Positions 6,528-7,861 of a DNA stretch of 7,861 nucleotides are shown in pieces (positions within the stretch are counted from its first letter, which is position 1; each line of letters starts with the position of its first letter). The notes below the pieces were generated by a model, which saw nothing but the letters and a program-made list of their open reading frames with translations, was not told the DNA's origin and did not search any database. A program made the position numbers and the translations under genes. Source of the stretch: an uncultured Prevotellaceae bacterium (GTDB lineage: Bacteria; Bacteroidota; Bacteroidia; Bacteroidales; Bacteroidaceae); assembly GCA_947306845.1 (NCBI GenBank), contig CAMZHP010000153.1, forward strand, positions 1-7,861. Reading direction: 5' to 3'.

Positions 6528-6558
6528 TTTGCAAAGCACTAAGTTTGGTGTAACTTTG
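6528..6558 (+). promoter_or_regulatory. Promoter of valS, Bacteroidetes type
   Basis: TTTG (6528-6531), 19 bases, then TAACTTTG (6551-6558) followed by CAC: a full match to the Bacteroidetes -33/-7 pattern. Transcription should start near 6565, giving an A-rich leader of about 33 bases. That is too short for a T-box or other aminoacyl-tRNA-sensing leader, and no such motif is seen. Confidence 0.8.
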
Positions 6559-6597
6559 CACAATATTTTGTAAACAAGAAGATAAAAACAGATAAAA

Positions 6598-7861
6598 ATG
6601 GAATTAGCAAGCAAGTACACCCCACAGGAAGTGGAATCAAAATGGTATCAATATTGGCTCGACCACAAGCTGTTCAGTTCAAAACCCGATAGCCGTGAGC
6701 CCTACACCATCGTCATCCCACCACCCAACGTGACCGGTGTACTCCACATGGGCCACATGCTCAACAACACTATCCAGGATATCCTTGTGCGCCGCAAGCG
6801 CATGGAGGGAAAGAATGCATGCTGGGTGCCTGGCACCGATCATGCCTCGATCGCCACTGAGGCAAAAGTGGTGAAGAAGCTGGCCGCAGAGGGAATTCGC
6901 AAACGTGACCTTACACGTGAGGAGTTTCTCAAGCACGCCTGGGACTGGACCCATGAGCATGGAGGCATTATCCTCAAGCAACTCCGTCGGCTGGGAGCCA
7001 GTTGCGACTGGGATCGTACGGCTTTCACCATGGATGAGACTCGCAGCAAGAGTGTAATCAAGGTTTTTGTCGACTTATACAACAAAGGACTGATTTACCG
7101 AGGACTCAGAATGGTGAACTGGGATCCCAAGGCACAGACAGCCCTCTCCACCGAGGAAGTGGTATACAAAGAAGAGCAAAGCCATCTTTTTCATTTGAAA
7201 TACTATCTGGCTGACACAACAGCTATCGAGAATGAGGAGAAACTGGTTGCAGAAGGAAACATCATCCACAAAGACGCAAAAGGTTATTATGCCGTCGTCG
7301 CCACCACACGTCCCGAAACCATCATGGGAGACACTGCCATGTGCGTGAACCCCAAAGACCCCAAGAATCAATGGCTGAGGGGCAAGAAAGTGATTGTACC
7401 ACTGGTCAACCGTGTTATTCCCGTCATTGAAGACCGCTATGTAGACATCGAATTCGGTACAGGATGCCTCAAGGTCACACCTGCCCATGACACCAATGAC
7501 TATATGTTGGGCAAGACCCACAACCTGGAGACGATTGACATCTTCAACGCCGACGGCACCATCTCGGAGCAGTCGCCCATCTATGTGGGCATGGACCGCA
7601 TGGACTGCCGCAAGCAGATTGTGAAAGACCTGCAGGCTGAAGGTCTGATGGAGCGTATCGAAGACTACACCAACAAGGTGGGCTACTCGGAGCGTAACCC
7701 CGACACGGCCATTGAGCCCCGTCTGTCGCTGCAGTGGTTCCTGAGCATGAAGCACTTCGCCGACATCGCCCTTCCACCGGTGATGAACGGAGAGATGAAC
7801 TTCTATCCTGCCAAATACAAGAACACCTACAAGAACTGGCTGGAGAACATCCAAGACTGGT
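6598..7861 (+). CDS. valS: Valyl-tRNA synthetase, 3' end cut by the window edge
   Basis: From ATG 6598 the frame stays open for 421 codons to the right edge; bacterial ValRS has about 880-950 residues, so about half is present. This class Ia enzyme charges tRNA-Val with valine in the cytosol. The N-terminus reads [19 protein letters not shown]. Then come the ATP-binding HIGH-type motif [13 protein letters not shown] (41-53) and the valine-pocket segment [13 protein letters not shown] (76-88). The CP1 editing domain, which hydrolyses mischarged Thr-tRNA-Val, is represented by TTRPET (236-241) and [16 protein letters not shown] (286-301). [18 protein letters not shown] (364-381) marks the return to the catalytic core. 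The KMSKS loop, anticodon-binding domain and C-terminal coiled coil lie outside the window. The start is supported by the conserved N-terminus and an A-rich leader without Shine-Dalgarno, usual in this phylum. Confidence 0.97.
   Translation, partial: MELASKYTPQEVESKWYQYWLDHKLFSSKPDSREPYTIVIPPPNVTGVLHMGHMLNNTIQDILVRRKRMEGKNACWVPGTDHASIATEAKVVKKLAAEGIRKRDLTREEFLKHAWDWTHEHGGIILKQLRRLGASCDWDRTAFTMDETRSKSVIKVFVDLYNKGLIYRGLRMVNWDPKAQTALSTEEVVYKEEQSHLFHLKYYLADTTAIENEEKLVAEGNIIHKDAKGYYAVVATTRPETIMGDTAMCVNPKDPKNQWLRGKKVIVPLVNRVIPVIEDRYVDIEFGTGCLKVTPAHDTNDYMLGKTHNLETIDIFNADGTISEQSPIYVGMDRMDCRKQIVKDLQAEGLMERIEDYTNKVGYSERNPDTAIEPRLSLQWFLSMKHFADIALPPVMNGEMNFYPAKYKNTYKNWLENIQDW

Noticed and set aside
6559..6597. 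Possible T-box or amino-acid-sensing leader for valS
   Set aside because: The predicted leader is only about 33 A-rich bases, with no T-box sequence, specifier stem or terminator.
7075..7854. 259-codon minus-strand open frame rich in His and Val
   Set aside because: It lies fully antisense to the ValRS editing domain ([18 protein letters not shown]) and reflects that gene's codon bias.
1..7861. A new defence, mobile or biosynthetic system
   Set aside because: All six coding genes belong to well-known families, and no integrase, transposase, toxin, repeat array or nuclease is present. What remains unexplained is limited to small intergenic structures and one protein domain.

Overview
The window looks like chromosomal DNA of a Bacteroidota species, most likely Prevotella or a close relative. 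Three things support this. The primary sigma factor is the short Bacteroidetes form that lacks region 1.1. All four promoters I can place have the Bacteroidetes -7 box (TAnnTTTG), three of them as TAATTTTG and one as TAACTTTG. Start codons are preceded by A-rich leaders, not by Shine-Dalgarno sequences. The genus is an inference from protein resemblance and cannot be proved here.

Layout. Bases 1-1821 are a minus-strand pair: a membrane-anchored FKBP-type prolyl isomerase (781-1821), then an EamA/DMT-type transporter that runs off the left edge (1-732). At 1822-1995 two divergent promoters sit back to back; one reads left into the FKBP gene, the other right into a cation diffusion facilitator (CDF) metal transporter (1996-2895). 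Next comes a 219-base AT-rich gap rich in inverted repeats that holds the promoter and leader of the primary sigma factor rpoD (3115-3987). A strong intrinsic terminator follows rpoD. Then comes a periplasmic GH3 beta-glucosidase of the BglX type (4066-6369), a 228-base gap with a clear promoter, and valS (6598 to the right edge, cut at codon 421).

How the genes relate. This is mostly housekeeping and general envelope biology: transcription initiation (rpoD), translation (valS), metal export (CDF), periplasmic folding (FKBP) and oligosaccharide hydrolysis (bglX). No shared pathway is evident. Apart from the FKBP-transporter pair, the genes look like separate transcription units.

I see no rRNA, tRNA, CRISPR array, insertion sequence, phage gene or defence system, and nothing that amounts to a new biological system. 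The points most worth checking are the inverted repeats around the rpoD promoter, the apparent lack of a promoter for bglX behind the rpoD terminator, and the unassigned N-terminal half of the FKBP protein.
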